Source: Corynebacterium renale (lineage in GTDB: Bacteria; Actinomycetota; Actinomycetes; Mycobacteriales; Mycobacteriaceae). Taken from it: 64,000 nt of DNA. Within the stretch, counting starts at the first letter, position 1; each line of letters starts with the position of its first letter. Made by a program: the position numbers and the translations under genes. The stretch spans positions 2,108,001-2,172,000 of the forward strand of contig NZ_PDJF01000001.1 in NCBI RefSeq assembly GCF_002563965.1, read 5' to 3'. This document shows, piece after piece, positions 22,482 to 33,470 of this stretch. Below the pieces are notes generated by a model. The model was not told the DNA's origin, ran no database searches, and worked only from the letters and a program-made list of their open reading frames with translations.

Positions 22482-24122
22482 CTAGTTCGTCTTCTTGCGG
22501 GAGACGGTGAGCTGGTTCTTCTGCACATCACCCTCGGACAGCGCATCGACGTTCTCATCCTGAATGAGCGGTGCGTTGTCAGAAGTGCGGAAGGTGCGGG
22601 AGAACGTAGCAGCAGCCTTGCGCAGAGTCTCCTGGGACTCGTCGCTCAGCGCTGCGCCACCGGCAATCTGCTCGTAAACTTCAGGGGTTTCAGCATGCAG
22701 GAATTCCTGCAGCTCAGCCTCGTAGCGACGAACATCTTCGACGGGAACAATGTCGAACGCGCCGTCGTTAGCCAACCAAATCGAAACGATCTGGTATTCG
22801 ACTGGCTGTGGAGAGTTCTCTGCCTGCTTGAGGATCTCGACGAGACGCTGGCCGCGCTCGAGCTGAGCCTTCGAAGCATCGTCAAGGTCGGAAGCGAAGG
22901 TAGCGAATGCTTCCAAATCGCGGTACGCAGCGAGGTCAAGACGCAGGGAACCTGCAACCTTCTTCATACCCTTGGTCTGAGCAGCACCACCAACACGAGA
23001 GACGGAGATACCGACGTTAATAGCTGGACGAACGCCCTGGTTAAACAGGTCGGACTCTAGGAACACCTGACCGTCAGTAATAGAAATAACGTTGGTCGGG
23101 ATGAACGCAGAAACGTCGTTAGCCTTGGTCTCAATGATCGGCAACGCGGTCATAGAACCGGCGCCCATGTCGTCGGAGAGCTTTGCAGCACGCTCCAGCA
23201 GACGGGAGTGCAGGTAGAACACGTCACCAGGGTAAGCCTCACGGCCCGGTGGACGACGCAGCAGCAGGGAGATAGCACGGTATGCCTCAGCCTGCTTGGT
23301 CAGGTCATCATAAATCACCAAGACGTGGTAGCCCTGGTACATCCAGTGCTGGCCAAGAGCTGCACCGGCAAACGGTGCTAGCCACTTGAAACCTGCGGAG
23401 TCAGAAGCTGGAGCAGCCACGATGGTGGTGTACTCCAGAGCACCCTGCTCTTCAAGAGTTGCGCGGACACCAGCGATGGTGGAACCCTTCTGGCCAATTG
23501 CAACATAGATGCAACGGACCTGCTGGTTCTTGTCGCCAGATTCCCATGCAGCCTTTTGGTTCAAAATGGTGTCAATGCAGACTGCGGTCTTACCAGTCTT
23601 GCGGTCACCAATAATAAGCTGACGCTGACCACGACCGATCGGGGTCATTGCGTCAATAGCCTTAATACCGGTCTGGAGTGGCTCTTCCACTGGCTGACGC
23701 TGCAGCACGGAAGGTGCCTGGAGTTCCAGCACACGGTTTTCTTCAGCCTCGATAGCGCCCAAGCCATCGATCGGCTGACCCAATGGGTTAATTACGCGGC
23801 CCAGGAACTTGTCCCCGACCGGGATAGACAGAACTTCGCCTGTCCGAGTTACTTCGTCGCCCTCTTTGAGAGTCTCGTAGCTACCCAAAATAACGACACC
23901 GATGGAATCGGTCTCGAGGTTCTGCGCCACACCAATGACGCCGTTGGGGAACTCGAGCAGCTCATTTGCCATCACGCTAGGCAAGCCCGAAACCTGGGCA
24001 ATGCCATCCGCGGTGGAAATGACCACGCCGACCTCCTCACGGGAGGCCTCCGCGGAGAAGCTCGAGGTGTAGTTCGCAATCGCGCTACGGATCTCATCGG
24101 AGGAGATCGTCAGCTCCGCCAT
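22482..24122 (-). CDS. atpA: ATP synthase F1 alpha subunit
   Basis: Non-catalytic nucleotide-binding alpha subunit (546 aa). Walker A is [10 protein letters not shown] and the family region [36 protein letters not shown] is intact. The extended C-terminus of about 35 residues (ending [10 protein letters not shown]) is a known actinobacterial feature; in mycobacteria such tails limit ATP hydrolysis. I use ATG 24122 ([10 protein letters not shown]). The longer frame to 24161 overlaps the atpH end. Confidence 0.97.
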   Translation of the reverse strand: MAELTISSDEIRSAIANYTSSFSAEASREEVGVVISTADGIAQVSGLPSVMANELLEFPNGVIGVAQNLETDSIGVVILGSYETLKEGDEVTRTGEVLSIPVGDKFLGRVINPLGQPIDGLGAIEAEENRVLELQAPSVLQRQPVEEPLQTGIKAIDAMTPIGRGQRQLIIGDRKTGKTAVCIDTILNQKAAWESGDKNQQVRCIYVAIGQKGSTIAGVRATLEEQGALEYTTIVAAPASDSAGFKWLAPFAGAALGQHWMYQGYHVLVIYDDLTKQAEAYRAISLLLRRPPGREAYPGDVFYLHSRLLERAAKLSDDMGAGSMTALPIIETKANDVSAFIPTNVISITDGQVFLESDLFNQGVRPAINVGISVSRVGGAAQTKGMKKVAGSLRLDLAAYRDLEAFATFASDLDDASKAQLERGQRLVEILKQAENSPQPVEYQIVSIWLANDGAFDIVPVEDVRRYEAELQEFLHAETPEVYEQIAGGAALSDESQETLRKAAATFSRTFRTSDNAPLIQDENVDALSEGDVQKNQLTVSRKKTN

Positions 24123-24172
24123 GTTCTTCCTGCTCTCGGTTGTTTCGTTCAATGTGTTCAAATCGTTGGCCC

Positions 24173-24988
24173 TTAAACCAGCTGCGCCCTCAGGCGTTCG
24201 AGGCGACCAATGGTGGAACCATCGATCTTCTCGTCGCCGACCCGGATAATCATTCCGCCGAGGATGGACTCGTCAACCACAGTGTGGATGGAGAAGTCAC
24301 GCCCATACAGTTGACCCAACTTCTCGGCAAGCACCTGTCGTTGCGCGTCGGTCAACTCTGCAGCGCTGACGACCTGGGCCACGGTGCGGCCACGGAGGTC
24401 TGCTGCTTGATCGACCAGTGCTGCGATGTCATCAACCGGGTTGTGCTCAGGACGGCCAATAACCTGAAGCGCAAGCGCCTCGGTGTACTTAAGGGCCTTT
24501 CCGTAGAGCACGGATGCCAACAGGCTACGCTTCTGCGCTGCATCTGCACGAGGGTCAGACAGCAGCATCGACAGCTCAGGTTCGCGGTCCAGGATACGAC
24601 TCAAGTCGTAAAGCTGGTCCTCTACATCCTGGAGCTGCCCCTCAGACTCAGCGCCACGCAGCAGTGCGCGACGCCCCAGCACGACCAGTCCGGTACGGAA
24701 CTCACGGGGAGTTGACCAAGACTGTGCGGCAGCTTCGCCCAAAATGTCGAGCGTGGGTTGCGCAACCCGTCCGTTGAATACTTCGCGAATCAGTCCTGCG
24801 CGCTGTTCTGCGGTACGCGTAGTATCCGCGACTGCAATACGCAGTGCCCGATCCTTGTCCAGTGCTTCAACGACATCAAAAAGTTCGGCACCTAGCTGGG
24901 CAGCAGTTGGTGCCTGAGCGGCACCTGCCGTCAGATTATCCAGCTTCGGAGTGAGCTGGTTCAGTGCGTCGCGACTAGCTGCGTGCAT
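24173..24988 (-). CDS. atpH: ATP synthase delta subunit
   Basis: Peripheral-stalk delta subunit (271 aa) joining the b-stalk to the top of F1. It is about 90 residues longer than E. coli delta, as usual in this lineage, and ends with the conserved [21 protein letters not shown] region. ATG 24988 has an AGGAAAG site 8 nt upstream. A GTG at 24997 overlaps the atpF stop but is less well placed. Confidence 0.94.
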   Translation of the reverse strand: MHAASRDALNQLTPKLDNLTAGAAQAPTAAQLGAELFDVVEALDKDRALRIAVADTTRTAEQRAGLIREVFNGRVAQPTLDILGEAAAQSWSTPREFRTGLVVLGRRALLRGAESEGQLQDVEDQLYDLSRILDREPELSMLLSDPRADAAQKRSLLASVLYGKALKYTEALALQVIGRPEHNPVDDIAALVDQAADLRGRTVAQVVSAAELTDAQRQVLAEKLGQLYGRDFSIHTVVDESILGGMIIRVGDEKIDGSTIGRLERLRAQLV

Positions 24989-24993
24989 ACCAC

Positions 24994-25557
24994 TCACTTT
25001 CCTGCCGTTTTAGCAGAGTCCAGCTCAGCCAGGAACGAATCGATGGTGGTGGAACGCTTCGAAGCGTCGGAGAGTTCACCGCCAAGAATACGTTCTGCGA
25101 GGTTGATTGAGCTCTGGCCCAATTCCTGACGCAGTTCTTCAACTACCTGCTGGCGGGATGCCTCGAGCTGCTTGTTGCCAGACTCGATGATGCGAGCACT
25201 TTCAGCATTAGCCGCTTCACGTGCTTCGGCTTCGATCTGCTTGCCACGCTCACGGGCCTGGTCGCGGATTTCCGCGGCCTCGCCTCGGGCGTCGGAAAGC
25301 TGTGCGTTGTACTTTTCCAACGCTGCCTTAGCTTCAGCCTGAGCAGCCTCAGCACGCTGAATACCACCCTGAATCCGGTCCTCACGCTCGGCTAGGATCT
25401 CCCGGTACTTCGGAAGGACAAACTTCCAGAAAAGAATCAGGACGATGACGAGCGAAATGATGGACCAGACGATGTCGTATGCCTTGGGCAGGAGGATAGA
25501 GTTGCCAGATTCAAGTGGCAAGGAACCCTCCGCAAGGTAATAAATGACGTTCGTCAT
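24994..25557 (-). CDS. atpF: ATP synthase Fo b subunit
   Basis: Peripheral-stalk b subunit (187 aa). One transmembrane helix at about residues 28-48 ([23 protein letters not shown]) is followed by a long charged coiled coil rich in Ala, Glu, Arg and Gln. The N-terminal part ([21 protein letters not shown]) faces outside. The stop codon overlaps a possible GTG start of atpH, consistent with coupled translation. Confidence 0.96.
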   Translation of the reverse strand: MTNVIYYLAEGSLPLESGNSILLPKAYDIVWSIISLVIVLILFWKFVLPKYREILAEREDRIQGGIQRAEAAQAEAKAALEKYNAQLSDARGEAAEIRDQARERGKQIEAEAREAANAESARIIESGNKQLEASRQQVVEELRQELGQSSINLAERILGGELSDASKRSTTIDSFLAELDSAKTAGK

Positions 25558-25596
25558 AGTTCTCCAGTCTTAAAAGTTTTTTGTTCGCTCGTCTGA

Positions 25597-25887
<291 letters not shown>

Positions 25888-25972
25888 TCAGTAGATCTCT
25901 GGGGTATTCAGTTGACCATGCAGTCCGCTTCTCCCCAACTCCTATTCACATAGGAGCCGTATTCCCTATTCA

Positions 25973-26800
25973 CTAATGTTCATCGGCGTGCAAAGACAGT
26001 TCGATGTACACAGCGACGAGCAGCGCAAAGATGTACGCCTGCAGGATGATGATGATGCATTCGTACAGGGTGAAGGCGATGCCCGCAATAAGAGTGATGC
26101 CAGACACTGCGGTCCAGCCGTTGAGCTGCCAGAAGAAGAAGTTCGTGGCAGAGTACAGCAGGACCAAAATGATGTGACCGGCGAGGAAGTTCGCCATCAA
26201 ACGCAAAGCCAAGGTGACTGGGCGGATGATGAACGTGGAGAGGATTTCGATCGGCACCACGAGGAGGTGCAGAATCGGAGGAAGGTTGGGGATGACAACC
26301 GACGACTTGACGTATTTGAAGAAGCCATAGCGCTTGGAACCTGCGTACACAAACGCGATGAAACCAAACACAGCCAAGACAGCCGGCATACCCATACGTG
26401 CGTTGGGTGAGATGTTCAACCCCGGGATGATCGTGGTGACGTTCATAAAGAGCACCAGGAAGAAGATGGTCGCGATAACCGGGAGGAACCGACGACCTTC
26501 CTTCTTGCCCAGAATGTCTTCTGCGATATGAATTCGTACGAAGTCAATTGCCCACTCGACTACGTTTTGCAGTCCAGAAGGAACGAGCTTCGGGTTACGC
26601 ATGCCGAAGGCGAATAGCGCAACCAAAATCACGGTCATCAGGATGCGGATAAGCATCAGACGGTCAAGTGCAAACCAGCCGTTTGCAAAGTCTGTGAACC
26701 ACATGTCCACGACTTCGCCAGTTTGGCTGTCGATATGCCCCGGGAAAAATTCGTCGTCCAGATTCGGGGGATGGAACTCCCCCTTCATGGACAAAGTCAT
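25973..26800 (-). CDS. atpB: ATP synthase Fo a subunit
   Basis: Stator a subunit (275 aa) forming the proton half-channels. The essential arginine is in the conserved helix TLALRLMANFLAGH, and the final helices carry the LYECIIIILQAYIFALLVAVYI motif. ATG 26800 gives a product starting MTLSMKGEFHPP. The in-frame ATG at 26788 is also possible. The frame remains open to 26968 through the leader but that part is not protein-like. First gene of atpBEFHAGDC. Confidence 0.95.
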   Translation of the reverse strand: MTLSMKGEFHPPNLDDEFFPGHIDSQTGEVVDMWFTDFANGWFALDRLMLIRILMTVILVALFAFGMRNPKLVPSGLQNVVEWAIDFVRIHIAEDILGKKEGRRFLPVIATIFFLVLFMNVTTIIPGLNISPNARMGMPAVLAVFGFIAFVYAGSKRYGFFKYVKSSVVIPNLPPILHLLVVPIEILSTFIIRPVTLALRLMANFLAGHIILVLLYSATNFFFWQLNGWTAVSGITLIAGIAFTLYECIIIILQAYIFALLVAVYIELSLHADEH

Positions 26801-27237
26801 AACGCTCAGCGTTCTCTCCCGTGTTCGGGCCGCGCTCGTGCAAGCGCGGTGCGATGGACGTCTGAAAAACACTCTGCCTGGAGCACGGATTCCGTCGCAC
26901 ATCTGCGTGCTGAAGGCAGGGATTGAAGCCAACAACCCAGGAAAAACCCAGGCGTGGCTAACCCGCAAGTTAGATTAGCAGGCTAAATCGTTTTTGTCCC
27001 ACCCGGTGTGAGCCCACCTCACCGGTGTGACGTAATTCCCGCTTATGGTGGGGTTATTGTTCCAGCGCAACGTTATTTTTGGGATCTAAAGGGCCAACCT
27101 ATCCGCTAAATCCATTCCCCAATTCGGGGGTGGGCTATCACGGAGTTTTCCGTAGGTAAGAATCCGGCACGTTCCCAGCCTTCCCCCATTTCCCCCGCTT
27201 CTGGTTACCCCCGTCGCCTAGACCCGCCAAGAACGTA
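26801..27237 (-). promoter_or_regulatory. Promoter and long leader of the ATP synthase operon
   Basis: These 437 nt between atpI and atpB contain no gene I can support. On the minus strand GGGACA (rc of 26995-27000), a 17-nt spacer and TAATCT (rc of 26972-26977) form a good sigma-A promoter. It would give a 5' leader of about 165 nt. Just upstream is a GC-rich block with the 8-bp palindrome CACCGGTG (27020-27027) and a second GGTGTGA repeat, candidates for regulator binding. Confidence 0.55.
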
Positions 27238-27723
27238 TTAGTCCCCCAAAGTCATGGTGCGGGTTGTGATTACGCCCCAAATTTCAGCACCTATGACGAC
27301 GACAAGTGTTGCGAGCGTCGTCGTGAAGAAAGCCCAGGTGTTGTAGAACTCCAAGTCCCTGATAACAAACAAGATGGCAATCAGAATGACAATTTTGACC
27401 AACCAACCACCAAGAACAATGGCCCCCGTAGTTGCCGGGGAGGTGTTCGACGAAGCCAAAACTAACCCAGCCGTGGTCAAGATGAAGGCGCCCGAGATGG
27501 CTGCAGACATGATGACACCAATCAGCCCTTCAGTATTAGCGATCCAACCCCAGATAATCAGGAGGAGAATGATTACCACCACGAGGGCCTTGCCACCGTA
27601 GTTGAGAGCTCGGAGAAGTGGACGACGATGATCGGTGTAGTCGGTCTCATCAATCGGCGGAAGATCTACGGTTGGCTCATCGGGGCTGTTTTGATTTTTC
27701 TGTGCTTCACTCACGGGGGTCAT
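27238..27723 (-). CDS. atpI: AtpI-like membrane protein
   Basis: A 161-aa membrane protein with a polar N-terminus (about 40 residues, acidic and proline-rich) and four predicted transmembrane helices (roughly residues 47-63, 66-89, 97-122 and 127-151). Position upstream of atpB matches the ATP synthase I gene, whose product helps assemble the c-ring or acts in Mg2+ handling. Sequence conservation is low and the assignment rests largely on position and topology. A separate promoter for atpB lies downstream. Confidence 0.75.
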   Translation of the reverse strand: MTPVSEAQKNQNSPDEPTVDLPPIDETDYTDHRRPLLRALNYGGKALVVVIILLLIIWGWIANTEGLIGVIMSAAISGAFILTTAGLVLASSNTSPATTGAIVLGGWLVKIVILIAILFVIRDLEFYNTWAFFTTTLATLVVVIGAEIWGVITTRTMTLGD

Positions 27724-27747
27724 CCTACCGATGGGTATCAGCTCGGA

Positions 27748-28902
27748 CTAACTAACGCACCTGCGTGAGCCAATTCTGCCGTCCAAGACAGGCACCAGCG
27801 TGAGTAGGAACGCCACCAATAAAGCAATTCCGGTACCGGTTAACGCGGCCGCCGGCGGAACGATGGAGAAGGCCACCGCACCGAAAGCCACGACAGAGAC
27901 CCACAAGTAAAGAATGAGCACCGTTCTACGATGAGTGTGCCCAAGCTTCAGAAGCCTGTGGTGTAAATGCATCTTGTCGGCGGTAAAAGGCGAGGTCCCT
28001 TTAGACAACCTGCGCACCACTGCCAGAACCAAGTCTAAAACCGGCACGAAGACCGCGGCTGCAACAACGATAAACGGGCTCATGAGTGCGACCATGTCGG
28101 CGGAGCCATAAAGCGACATAGTGATTTTGCCCGACGCAGATGTAGACGCAGCTGCCAACAGCAAACCAATGAGCATGGAGCCTGAATCGCCCATAAATAT
28201 GCGTGACGGTTCAAAATTATGTGGAAGAAAGCCCGCGCACAGTCCCATGAGACCGGCGGCAATGATTGCTGGCGGATACGCGGACACAGCCCCGCCCTGA
28301 TCGTGGAGAACCGTGAGGGAGAAGACGAGGATCGCTCCCCCTGCGATCATTCCAAGGCCTGCGGCCAGGCCGTCGAGACCGTCGACGAAGTTCATCGCAT
28401 TCACCAACAGCACCGTAATGACGACTGTCAATGCAGTGGACTGGACTTGGTCGAGAACTACGGTAGTTCCATCGCCGATGGGGACATACAAGGCAGTCCA
28501 ATTTAAGCCCAGCAAAGACATGGTCAGTGCTGCAGCAATCTGGCCTATCAACTTCGCCAGTGCCCCAAGTTCCACGAGGTCGTCGATAATACCTATGACC
28601 ACGATGATAAATGCCGCCCACAACAACGCATTCATCTCTGGGGTAACGGGCATGAATCCCCTGTTGAGCGCCGGAAGCTGTGACGCCAAGAATACCGCTC
28701 CCGCGAAACCCGAGAACATGGCCACGCCACCCAACCTCGGCGTGGGTTGGGTGTGAACATCGCGCTTACGAATTTCCGCAACTTTTCCAGCGCGTACGGC
28801 TAAGTACCGGACGGCTCCCGTCGATAAGTACGTCAAGGCAGCGGCAACAAGAATGACCACGCCGAGTTCTCGCAGCGGTACGCCCGCCCCACCTAAGCCC
28901 AT
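27748..28902 (-). CDS. wecA: Undecaprenyl-phosphate GlcNAc-1-phosphate transferase
   Basis: A 384-aa polytopic membrane enzyme of the MraY/WecA family that starts lipid-linked polysaccharide assembly; in mycolic-acid bacteria WecA starts the linker unit joining arabinogalactan to peptidoglycan. Diagnostic motifs are DVHTQPTPRLGG, the Asp-rich NFVDGLDGLAAG, FMGDSGSMLIG and a basic cytoplasmic loop with DKMHLHHRLLKLG. About eleven transmembrane segments. The ATG lies 2 nt after the tsaC stop, implying coupling. Confidence 0.92.
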   Translation of the reverse strand: MGLGGAGVPLRELGVVILVAAALTYLSTGAVRYLAVRAGKVAEIRKRDVHTQPTPRLGGVAMFSGFAGAVFLASQLPALNRGFMPVTPEMNALLWAAFIIVVIGIIDDLVELGALAKLIGQIAAALTMSLLGLNWTALYVPIGDGTTVVLDQVQSTALTVVITVLLVNAMNFVDGLDGLAAGLGMIAGGAILVFSLTVLHDQGGAVSAYPPAIIAAGLMGLCAGFLPHNFEPSRIFMGDSGSMLIGLLLAAASTSASGKITMSLYGSADMVALMSPFIVVAAAVFVPVLDLVLAVVRRLSKGTSPFTADKMHLHHRLLKLGHTHRRTVLILYLWVSVVAFGAVAFSIVPPAAALTGTGIALLVAFLLTLVPVLDGRIGSRRCVS

Positions 28903-28904
28903 AG

Positions 28905-29567
28905 TTACTGGTTCTTAGGCTCCGGAAGCTCTACTTCAACGCCGAGGACTTCGCTGATTCGGTCAGCAGAAATGGCTCCCTCACGGAGAATCTTTGGAGT
29001 CGTTCGAGTTAAATCAACAATCGTCGAGGGTTCACCGATCGCTGCGGTACCACCGTCCAGATATACGGCGACGCTATCGCCTAGCTGTTGGCGCGCCTCT
29101 GTCACGTTGACAGGCGGCTGGTGACCATGGATGTTGGCGGATGATACGGCCATGGGCCCGACGTCGCGAAGCAGTTGCAGCGCCACAGGGTGATTCGGCA
29201 TGCGCACCATGACAGTGCCGTTTGTATCACCCAAGTTCCACGGCAGCGAGGGCGCTTGCTGCACCACGATAGACAAGCCACCTGGCCAGAATGCCTCCAC
29301 CAGTAAGCGCATCTGGGAGGAGAACCCTGCGACGAGCCCCTGGATTGTGTCCCAGGAACCAACCAGAACTGGAACCGGGTAATCAGGCCCGCGATGCTTC
29401 GCGGCAAGCAGGTTGGCTACTGCTTGGTTATTGAAAGCGTCAGCACCAATGCCGTACAACGTATCCGTCGGCAGAACGACGAGTTGACCGTCACGTGCGG
29501 CTTCGGCAGCCTGTACGAGGGACCGGGCGCGGTCTTTTTCATCAAGACAATTCAGTACTGAGCTCAT
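28905..29567 (-). CDS. tsaC: L-threonylcarbamoyladenylate synthase (YrdC/Sua5)
   Basis: Makes threonylcarbamoyl-AMP from threonine, bicarbonate and ATP for the t6A37 modification of ANN-decoding tRNAs. The 220-aa protein has the YrdC-domain signature VVLPTDTLYGIGADAF and the KHRGPDYPVPVLVGSW and SSANIHG motifs. It lacks the Sua5 C-terminal domain, so it is of the TsaC type. ATG 29567 has an AGGAG site 7 nt upstream. Upstream codons to 29600 overlap the prmC end and are not used. Confidence 0.93.
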   Translation of the reverse strand: MSSVLNCLDEKDRARSLVQAAEAARDGQLVVLPTDTLYGIGADAFNNQAVANLLAAKHRGPDYPVPVLVGSWDTIQGLVAGFSSQMRLLVEAFWPGGLSIVVQQAPSLPWNLGDTNGTVMVRMPNHPVALQLLRDVGPMAVSSANIHGHQPPVNVTEARQQLGDSVAVYLDGGTAAIGEPSTIVDLTRTTPKILREGAISADRISEVLGVEVELPEPKNQ

Positions 29568-29596
29568 AGTGCTCCTAAGTGTACTCTGCCCGTGGC

Positions 29597-30529
29597 TCAC
29601 GTTATTGAAGCTGGTTTAACGCCAAGCGCAAAACGCTTCCGGCCGGTCAAATCTGCCAGCGGACGCACATCGGCGAAGCAGGCGGAGCGCAGGGTTTCTA
29701 GCGTTTCCTCCGAAGTTGTGTCGTCATGTTCAACAGCCACAACACCGCCTGGTCGTACCAGTGTAAAAAGTACTGGGGCTAACTGCGTGATCATGTCCAT
29801 TCCACTGTCGCCGGAAAAGACGGCCATGTGGGGGTCGTGATACACCTCAGGAGAAAGGTCGTCGGATTCAGGAACATATGGCGGATTTGTCACCACGAGG
29901 TCCACTCGTCCGGCAAGCTCACCCAAGAGGTTGGGGTCCGTTGCATCACCAGCGATAAGTTCTACGTTCGGGTACCGCAAATTCTTCGCGGCATACTTGA
30001 GGGCGTCATCGCTGAGCTCGACCGCAACAACCTGCGCAGCCGGCAAATGACTCGCCAGGTACGCAGCCAGGGCACCGCTACCGGTGCAAAGATCCACGAT
30101 GCACAAACCGCTACCCTGTTGGTCTCCTGCTTTTCGACGAGCCCACTGTACCGCCCAATCGGCCAGTACCTCAGTCTCGAAACGGGGCACGAACACCCCG
30201 GGCCCTACAAACAAGTCAAGTGGGCCGAAAGGTGCCGTTCCGACGATGTGTTGCAACGGAATTCGGCGCGCACGCCGTTCGACGAGCCCGGCATACCCCT
30301 CAGCCATAACATCGCGGCCCCGGAGTTTTACCTCCATGTGTGAACAACCAAGAAGGTGGGCCGCGAGTTCTGTCGCGTCATATTCCGGCGACTCCACGCC
30401 GGCGCCACTCAAGGCGGCTGCTGCAGCCGCAACGGCCGTACGCACCGTCGGAGCGCTTTCCACTGAACTTACGTCAAAGCGCGGAGCTGCAGCATCTGCA
30501 GTCCCGCGCTCCGTGTATGAGTTTTTCAT
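29597..30529 (-). CDS. prmC: Release-factor glutamine methyltransferase PrmC
   Basis: Methylates the GGQ glutamine of RF1 and RF2 with SAM. The 310-aa frame includes an N-terminal helical domain, the SAM-binding CIVDLCTGSGALAAYLA and the catalytic NPPYVP motif. It lies directly downstream of prfA, its substrate's gene, separated by 11 nt. The start is uncertain: ATG 30529 lacks a well-spaced ribosome site and the first 25 residues are not conserved in character, so a later GTG is possible. Confidence 0.93.
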   Translation of the reverse strand: MKNSYTERGTADAAAPRFDVSSVESAPTVRTAVAAAAAALSGAGVESPEYDATELAAHLLGCSHMEVKLRGRDVMAEGYAGLVERRARRIPLQHIVGTAPFGPLDLFVGPGVFVPRFETEVLADWAVQWARRKAGDQQGSGLCIVDLCTGSGALAAYLASHLPAAQVVAVELSDDALKYAAKNLRYPNVELIAGDATDPNLLGELAGRVDLVVTNPPYVPESDDLSPEVYHDPHMAVFSGDSGMDMITQLAPVLFTLVRPGGVVAVEHDDTTSEETLETLRSACFADVRPLADLTGRKRFALGVKPASIT

Positions 30530-30540
30530 ACCTTTGGTGC

Positions 30541-31614
30541 TTATTCTGCCTCGAGACGTTCTGCGCGCTCAGCCGCTTGCAGCGCGCTGAACAGTTCATC
30601 TAGGCCACCATCGAGGACAGTATCCAAGTTGTTTGCCTTGTAGTTGATGCGGTGATCCGAGATGCGGTTCTCCGGCCAGTTATAGGTGCGGATACGCTCG
30701 GAGCGGTCCATGTTGCGGACCTGGCTGCCGCGCTGCTCTGCAGCTTCCGCCTCAGCTTGCTCGCGCTGCATCTGGTCCAGACGGGCTTGGAGGACCTGCA
30801 TGGCACGGGCACGGTTTTGAATCTGTGAGCGTTCCTTCTGGCAGGTCACGATGATTCCGGTGGGCAAGTGCGTGATGCGGACCGCGGAGTCCGTGGTGTT
30901 CACGCCCTGTCCACCTTTACCGGAGGATCGGTAGACATCGACGCGAATGTCTTTGTCGTCAATGTCCACGCCGGTGAGCTCATCGGGCTCCGGGTACACC
31001 AGGACACCTGCAGCGGAAGTCTGGATGCGTCCCTGAGATTCGGTAACGGGCACGCGCTGGACGCGGTGGACTCCACCTTCGAATTTGAAGACAGACCATG
31101 CACCATCACGGGATGGGTTCTTGGAACGGATGGAAAGCGTCATGTCCTTCACCCCGCCGAGGTCGGATTCTGCCAAGTCCAGGACCTCGTAGGCGAAACC
31201 GTGCTTGTCGGCGTACTTTTCGTACATGCGCACAAGGTCACCGGCGAAGAGTGCAGCCTCTTCACCGCCGGCGCCAGCTTTGATCTCCATGATGATGTCG
31301 TCACCATCGTGGGGGTCGCGCGGAGCCATGAGGTCAGCGAGTTTCTCCTCGAGCTCAACTTCGCGTTCTGCAAGGCGCTGTGCTTCAGCCTGGAATTCGT
31401 GGTCCTCGTGGGCCATTTCCTTGGCAACTTCCAGGTCTTCCTGGGTTTGGGTTAGCTCGTTGTAGACGTTGACGATCGGCTGCAATTCGGAGTATCGCTT
31501 GGAAACTTTGCGTGCGGCAGCTTGGTCGTCGTGAAGCGACGGGTCAGCCAGCTGCATTTCCAGGCCCTGGTATTCCGATAGGACGTCGTCAACAGCAGAT
31601 ACCTGCTTAGACAT
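30541..31614 (-). CDS. prfA: Peptide chain release factor 1
   Basis: RF1 (357 aa) terminates translation at UAA and UAG. The hydrolysis motif GGQ occurs in [17 protein letters not shown]. The stop-recognition PxT tripeptide is PVT in RVPVTESQG. The ATG overlaps the rho stop by one base (TAATG), with a GGAGG-type site in the last rho codons, so rho and prfA are translationally linked. Confidence 0.97.
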   Translation of the reverse strand: MSKQVSAVDDVLSEYQGLEMQLADPSLHDDQAAARKVSKRYSELQPIVNVYNELTQTQEDLEVAKEMAHEDHEFQAEAQRLAEREVELEEKLADLMAPRDPHDGDDIIMEIKAGAGGEEAALFAGDLVRMYEKYADKHGFAYEVLDLAESDLGGVKDMTLSIRSKNPSRDGAWSVFKFEGGVHRVQRVPVTESQGRIQTSAAGVLVYPEPDELTGVDIDDKDIRVDVYRSSGKGGQGVNTTDSAVRITHLPTGIIVTCQKERSQIQNRARAMQVLQARLDQMQREQAEAEAAEQRGSQVRNMDRSERIRTYNWPENRISDHRINYKANNLDTVLDGGLDELFSALQAAERAERLEAE

Positions 31615-33470
31615 TAGGAGTAATCCTCCTCTTCTAGAGCGGCCGCCATCGGCGCACTAGATGCAACCTGCATCAAGAATTCACCGTTGGACTTAGTCTT
31701 CTTCAGCTGGCGAATGAGCAGGTCGATAGCCTGCTGGCTGTCCAGCTGAGCCAGGATGTTACGCAGTTTTTGCATAATCTTGGCTTCTTCTGGCACGAGC
31801 ATAAGTTCGTCCTTGCGCGTGCCCGAAGGGTGAACGTCGACGGCTGGGAATACGCGGCGTTCTGCAATTTTGCGGTCGAGCTTGAGCTCAGCGTTGCCGG
31901 TGCCCTTGAACTCTTCGAAGATCACAGCGTCACCGGCGGAACCGGTTTCCACGAGCGCGGTCGCGATGATGGTCAGCGAACCGCCGTTTTCGATGTTGCG
32001 GGCCGCACCCAGGAAACGCTTCGGTGGGTACAGCGCGTTGGAGTCAACACCACCGGAGAGGATACGACCGGACGCTGGCGAGGAATTGTTATATGCGCGG
32101 CCGAGGCGTGTGATGGAATCCAGCAGGACCACCACATCCTTGCCTTCTTCGACGAGGCGCTTTGCGCGCTCAATGGCCAGCTCAGCAACGGCGGTGTGTT
32201 CACTTGGTGGTCGATCAAAGGTGGAAGCGATAACCTCACCGTTGACGCTGCGTTGCATATCGGTGACTTCTTCAGGGCGTTCGTCGACCAGGACCACCAT
32301 GAGGTGGCATTCCGGATTGTTGTGTGCAATCGCGTTGGCGATGTTCTGCAAGATCGTGGTCTTACCTGCTTTAGGAGGCGACACGATCAGTGCGCGCTGT
32401 CCCTTACCGATCGGCATGATGAGGTCAATCACGCGGGTGGTCAGGATGTTGTGCTCTGTTTCCAGGCGCAGACGCTGGTTCGGGTACAGCGGGGTCAGCT
32501 TGTTGAAGTGTGGACGCTGTGGCATCTGATCCGGGGCAACGCCGTTGATGCTTTCAATGCGGGCCAAGTTGGCGTACTTCTGACGGTTACGGCCGCGCCC
32601 GCCGCCCTGGTGGTTGTTACCGGGCTTGGAGTAACCGATGACGGCGTCACCGGAACGCAAACCGTTGCGGCGAACAATCTGGTTGTTGACGTACACGTCA
32701 TTCGGGGACGGGTGGTAACCGGTGGTGCGGATAAACGCCGTGTTGTTATCAACGATGTCGACGATGCCCGCAACCGGCTGGAGGTTGTCCTCGTGGTTGT
32801 CGTTCTCAGAGTTGTCGCGGTTGTCACGGTTATCGCGGCCATCGCGATCACGCCCGCGACGGTTGCGCCGGTTGTTGCGGCGATTATTGCGGTGATTGCC
32901 ACGGTCCCCGTTGTCGTGCCCTTCGTGGGAATCGTCGCCGTCATGCTGCTCTTGCGCGGACGCAGAGTCGTGCTCTTCAGAGTTTTCACGGCGTTCCTGG
33001 CGTGCTTTTCGACGTCCCTCCGGACGGTCGTCGTGTGCTTGCGCTGACTTGTCCTCATGGCTGGCATCGCCGTTGCGGGAATCAGCTTCACGTGATTCTT
33101 CCTGGTTTTCTTCCCGGCCTTCCGCACGCGCTTCTTGCGCGGCGCGCTGACGTTCACGCTGTTGCTGGCGTGCACGGTTACGGCGAGCTCGACGTGCTGC
33201 AGACCGTGATTCTGGCTGCGAGTTTTCCGAACGTTCGCTGTTTTTGCCCTCGGCGGAACCAGCAGATTCGGCGGATTCTTCAGCGGAGGAATCCTGTGCC
33301 GGCTTATCCGCGTGGGCGGGTGCGGCGACTGGGGTGCCGGCGCCTTGAATGCGGGCAATCAGTTCACTCTTACGCAAACCGGACAGACCTTTAAGGCCCA
33401 ATTGCCCTGCCAGAGCGCGGAGCTCAGGAATTCGCAGAGAATTGAGGTCTTGCTTGTGTGATTCGGTCAC
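31614..33470 (-). CDS. rho: Transcription termination factor Rho with long N-terminal insert
   Basis: Hexameric RNA-dependent ATPase that ends transcription. The 618-aa protein is about 200 residues longer than E. coli Rho. After the N-terminal helical Rho_N domain (about residues 8-42) comes a low-complexity region (about 45-225) first rich in Ala/Glu/Ser, then in Arg, Asn, Asp and Gly (RNNRRN and RDNRDN repeats). The RNA-binding cold-shock-like domain ([20 protein letters not shown]) and motor domain with P-loop PPKAGKTT follow. Such inserts are common in actinobacteria and help Rho act on structured GC-rich RNA. GTG start with an AAAGGA site. Confidence 0.96.
   Translation of the reverse strand: MTESHKQDLNSLRIPELRALAGQLGLKGLSGLRKSELIARIQGAGTPVAAPAHADKPAQDSSAEESAESAGSAEGKNSERSENSQPESRSAARRARRNRARQQQRERQRAAQEARAEGREENQEESREADSRNGDASHEDKSAQAHDDRPEGRRKARQERRENSEEHDSASAQEQHDGDDSHEGHDNGDRGNHRNNRRNNRRNRRGRDRDGRDNRDNRDNSENDNHEDNLQPVAGIVDIVDNNTAFIRTTGYHPSPNDVYVNNQIVRRNGLRSGDAVIGYSKPGNNHQGGGRGRNRQKYANLARIESINGVAPDQMPQRPHFNKLTPLYPNQRLRLETEHNILTTRVIDLIMPIGKGQRALIVSPPKAGKTTILQNIANAIAHNNPECHLMVVLVDERPEEVTDMQRSVNGEVIASTFDRPPSEHTAVAELAIERAKRLVEEGKDVVVLLDSITRLGRAYNNSSPASGRILSGGVDSNALYPPKRFLGAARNIENGGSLTIIATALVETGSAGDAVIFEEFKGTGNAELKLDRKIAERRVFPAVDVHPSGTRKDELMLVPEEAKIMQKLRNILAQLDSQQAIDLLIRQLKKTKSNGEFLMQVASSAPMAAALEEEDYS

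Noticed and set aside
27007..27023. GlxR (cAMP-receptor type) site upstream of the ATP synthase operon
   Set aside because: TGTGA and TCACC are 7 nt apart, not 6, and the central TA is missing, so it does not fit the GlxR consensus.
31770..33047. 425-codon plus-strand open frame opposite rho
   Set aside because: Antisense to the Rho motor and disordered insert. Its valine-rich C-terminal part mirrors the Asn/Asp/Arg codons of rho.
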